Shown in pieces: positions 62,901 to 64,000 of a stretch of DNA of 64,000 bases. A model generated the notes under the pieces. The model made no database searches. It had not been told where the DNA came from and worked only from the letters and a program-made list of their open reading frames with translations. The stretch is from Phalacrocorax aristotelis. Lineage: Eukaryota; Chordata; Aves; Suliformes; Phalacrocoracidae. A program made the position numbers and the translations under genes. The stretch spans positions 10,537,582 to 10,601,581 of the forward strand of contig NC_134311.1 of NCBI RefSeq assembly GCF_949628215.1. The letters are read 5' to 3'. Within the stretch, counting starts at the first letter, position 1; each line of letters opens with the position of its first letter.

Positions 62901-63908
62901 TGCACCATAGGCTGCATTTACCAGGCTGGTGTGCTACCATTTAATCTGACTTTGCTTTCATTAGAGGTAGATTTGCAAACCTTACTCCTTAGGATTTGAC
63001 ACTGAACTTAATATCAGTTACTGACAGAAGCTGATCAGCTTTTGGATAGGCTCATGGTACTTTACCATTACCTACCTCTTATTCATCTGCATACACTCCT
63101 ATACCAAGTTCCTCATGGTCTGAAATTGATGACTGAAATACCCAGACAATCCCAGAGCAGCTCTGTCTCTCTGAGAGACAGTTAAGTTTGCAACGCTGAA
63201 CATACCTCTTTCAGAATCTCTTAGGATTCAGGCAAGGTTCACACACAGTATTTTATAAGATGCATCTGGCATCTATTATTTCTGCTTGATAAATGAAGTA
63301 ACAAATCCACAGTTAAATTCTAAAAGCTTTCAAGTACAGAAACAAGCAGAGAAATAAGACTGTGATCCGACCAGCCAAACTATACCATTGTGATCTGACT
63401 GCTCTTATAAACAGACAAAACGGAGAGCAAATACATACTGTACATTCAGTACAAAACGTGTGCATGATTTTGCCATAGCTAGACTGTCTGTGCCTAGAAT
63501 GTCAGTGAGAGAGGAGAGGATGGGAAAAGAAAGAAGAGTGGACACAGGGCTTGTTCCTTCTCACATGATATTTACACCGATGTAACAGTGCTGACTTTGG
63601 TAAGCGTGAATTCCTTGTGTAAGCCCACATGAGTGAAGGGAGAACCAGACACCTTTACTGCCTATGTTCATTATATGCCTAAACCTGTTTTGGTGCTGCC
63701 TTTTTAAAGTTCTGTTTGAAGGTTGACAGTAAAATACTATATATCTTCTGTAGGCTCAGCAGATCTTTCACCTCAGATAGAAAACTTACTAGATCCTGTA
63801 GAACTCAATTCAGGCGTCGAGTTCAAGCCTTTTTGTATAGCAACGGGGATACCACTTCCTAAATCTGAAGAATTTAAACTTTTGAAGCAAGATGGAACTG
63901 TCCTAAGG
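37774..63908 (+). CDS. TEK: TEK (TIE2), angiopoietin receptor tyrosine kinase (5' portion, 8 coding exons)
   Basis: TEK is the endothelial receptor tyrosine kinase for angiopoietins, needed for vessel stability and angiogenesis. Eight exons (37774-37825, 49667-49978, 55310-55420, 58741-58893, 61053-61184, 61774-61914, 62643-62771, 63754-63908) splice in frame into 395 codons. Visible order: signal peptide (about 1-22), Ig1 with the Cys44-Cys102 pair, a cysteine-free Ig2 (about 122-209) with a glycosylation site NIS at 140, three EGF modules of eight Cys each (about 210-253, 254-300, 301-343), and the start of Ig3. Residue numbers coincide with human TIE2 as remembered. The remaining Ig3, fibronectin, membrane and kinase exons lie beyond the window. 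The start ATG has a strong Kozak context (A at -3, G at +4). Confidence 0.97.
37826..49666 (+). other. TEK intron 1
   Basis: About 11.8 kb, long as in mammals, where intron 1 carries an endothelial enhancer (known for mouse). I could not identify that enhancer by eye. It contains an (AT)n(AC)n microsatellite at 41871-41900. ORFs such as plus 47589-48062 (157 codons), plus 43264-43698 and plus 39639-40001 have no recognisable product. No transposon was recognised. Confidence 0.8.
41871..41900. repeat. Compound microsatellite (AT)n(AC)n
   Basis: About nine AT units followed by about six AC units, in TEK intron 1. Likely polymorphic. Confidence 0.95.
49667..49978 (+). CDS. TEK: TEK exon 2, Ig1 domain
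   Basis: Acceptor ttttttccttag, donor GGGAG|gtactg; 312 nt, phase 1 at both ends. It starts [16 protein letters not shown]. It includes [10 protein letters not shown] with Cys44, VVWKRE, and GAYYCEGR with Cys102, the Ig disulfide pair of the first TIE2 domain. It ends TMKMPLG plus one base. Confidence 0.97.
49979..55309 (+). other. TEK intron 2
   Basis: About 5.3 kb. It contains a T-run near 50408-50426, a short TG/TA tract near 52183-52199, and copy 1 of the direct repeat at 54275-54372. No gene recognised. Confidence 0.85.
54275..54372 (+). repeat. 98-bp direct repeat, copy 1
   Basis: This aligns without gaps to 55939-56036, with 8 mismatches in 98 by my count. The longest shared core includes gtggaatttatgacaccaac. 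The two copies lie 1.66 kb apart. Not recognised as a known repeat family. Confidence 0.9.
55310..55420 (+). CDS. TEK: TEK exon 3, first half of Ig2
   Basis: Acceptor ctgttttcag, donor AAATG|gtaatt; 111 nt, phase 1 at both ends. It encodes [20 protein letters not shown] and then ..[10 protein letters not shown], with the NIS glycosylation site at 140. The exon is bracketed by the two copies of a 98-bp direct repeat. Confidence 0.96.
55421..58740 (+). other. TEK intron 3
   Basis: About 3.3 kb. It contains copy 2 of the direct repeat, an A-run near 57014 and an imperfect TG-rich tract at 58011-58042. Several ORFs (for example plus 56579-56941) have no recognisable product. Confidence 0.85.
55939..56036 (+). 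repeat. 98-bp direct repeat, copy 2
   Basis: Second copy of the repeat at 54275-54372, same orientation, about 92% identical. Similarity stops abruptly at both edges, after cagctgc on the right. Confidence 0.9.
58741..58893 (+). CDS. TEK: TEK exon 4, second half of Ig2 (ligand-binding domain)
   Basis: Acceptor gctcctccag, donor AGAC|gtaagt; 153 nt, phase 1 at both ends. It encodes [18 protein letters not shown] and ..[18 protein letters not shown]. The DAGVYSARY segment is an Ig F-strand motif with Ser where Cys usually sits, as in mammalian TIE2. The Phe161-His168 stretch, where I recall angiopoietin contacts, reads FIHSVPRH as in human. Confidence 0.97.
58894..61052 (+). other. TEK intron 4
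   Basis: About 2.2 kb. It has an antisense CR1 tail near 58953. A minus-strand ORF at 59701-60051 is unrecognised and probably chance. Confidence 0.85.
58953..58995 (-). mobile_element. CR1 LINE 3' tail, antisense
   Basis: The stretch aatcatagaatcataaaatc followed by attaaggttggaa is the reverse complement of a CR1 end, with its short tail repeats. It lies in a TEK intron, just after the exon at 58741-58893. Confidence 0.8.
61053..61184 (+). CDS. TEK: TEK exon 5, EGF-like module 1
   Basis: Acceptor gcataaaag, donor AAAG|gtaagc; 132 nt, phase 1 at both ends. It starts [18 protein letters not shown] and ends [12 protein letters not shown], with eight cysteines. Confidence 0.97.
61185..61773 (+). 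other. TEK intron 5
   Basis: About 0.59 kb, with a CR1 tail at about 61450-61562. The acceptor pyrimidine tract at 61746-61768 is a short TTCC repeat. Confidence 0.85.
61450..61562 (+). mobile_element. CR1 LINE 3' tail
   Basis: cacttggacagtgtgctaga near 61455, then ggctggaccagatgatcctt and gatcccttccagcctggg, ending cctatgattt. This matches the CR1 3' end in order. It is in sense in a TEK intron. Confidence 0.85.
61774..61914 (+). CDS. TEK: TEK exon 6, EGF-like module 2
   Basis: Acceptor cccttcaatag, preceded by a TTCC-repeat pyrimidine tract; donor AAAG|gtatag. 141 nt, phase 1 at both ends. It encodes [20 protein letters not shown] and then ..[17 protein letters not shown], with eight cysteines. 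Confidence 0.97.
61915..62642 (+). other. TEK intron 6
   Basis: About 0.73 kb of unique sequence; nothing recognised. Confidence 0.85.
62643..62771 (+). CDS. TEK: TEK exon 7, EGF-like module 3
   Basis: Acceptor tgcacttgcag, donor GAAG|gtaaag; 129 nt, phase 1 at both ends. It encodes [20 protein letters not shown] and then ..[16 protein letters not shown], with eight cysteines. Confidence 0.97.
62772..63753 (+). other. TEK intron 7
   Basis: About 0.98 kb of unique sequence; nothing recognised. The 92 bases after 63908 are the beginning of intron 8. Confidence 0.85.
63754..63908 (+). CDS. TEK: TEK exon 8, start of Ig3
   Basis: Acceptor tatcttctgtag, donor CTAAGG|gtaggc; 155 nt, entering in phase 1 and leaving in phase 0. 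It encodes [18 protein letters not shown] and then ..[18 protein letters not shown], with the first Ig3 cysteine. It ends QDGTVLR, matching the human DGTVL segment. Confidence 0.94.
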
Positions 63909-64000
63909 GTAGGCTCCTGATTAACTGCTTTCTATTATTTCTGATGTTTATATTGACTTTACCTGTAGTAAATGCATGCTATGCTTTTCAAGCATAATGT

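Noticed and set aside
1..64000. CRISPR arrays, tRNA or rRNA genes, prokaryotic operons, endogenous retroviral genes
   Set aside because: None seen. The sequence is intron-rich vertebrate DNA, and the only clear mobile elements are non-LTR LINEs.

Overview
The window is vertebrate nuclear DNA, most likely from a bird. It is AT-rich and intron-dominated, carries no prokaryotic-style gene layout, and its only recognisable interspersed repeats are CR1-type LINEs, including tails ending in the avian-style (gatt)ctgtgatt motif. Two neighbouring genes lie head-to-tail on the + strand, in the order known from amniotes (IFT74, then TEK, as on human 9p21; in chicken I would expect this block on chromosome Z, which is inference).

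Layout. Bases 1-27449 hold the 3' two-thirds of IFT74: 12 coding exons (3698-27449) that splice in frame into 403 codons ending in a TGA stop. The 5' exons lie upstream of the window. Its introns carry a CR1 tail (2282-2525), a second tail (about 10705-10760), an old badly decayed LINE (about 12080-13385), and a much better preserved CR1 fragment (about 15150-16600) whose reverse-transcriptase frame is nearly open. Bases 27450 to about 27900 are the 3' UTR, with several AATAAA signals. About 10 kb of intergenic DNA follows (27900-37600), containing an antisense CR1 (29780-30530) and a small CpG-rich patch (about 34147-34220).

Bases 37774-63908 hold the first eight coding exons of TEK (TIE2, the angiopoietin receptor). 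They cover the signal peptide, two N-terminal Ig domains, three EGF modules and the start of the third Ig domain (395 codons). The fibronectin repeats, membrane segment and kinase lie beyond the window. TEK intron 1 is about 11.8 kb and otherwise featureless apart from microsatellites. A 98-bp direct repeat brackets TEK exon 3.

The two genes are not functionally linked. IFT74 is a core IFT-B coiled-coil protein for building cilia; TEK is an endothelial receptor tyrosine kinase. I found no CRISPR, operon, phage, toxin system or other novel system. The useful observations are a probable GC-AG intron in IFT74, possible upstream ORFs and an ETS/FOX-like site before the TEK start codon, the two LINEs of different age in one intron, and the direct repeat in TEK. 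All identifications rest on reading translations and splice sites by eye and comparing with remembered family sequences; no database search was run.
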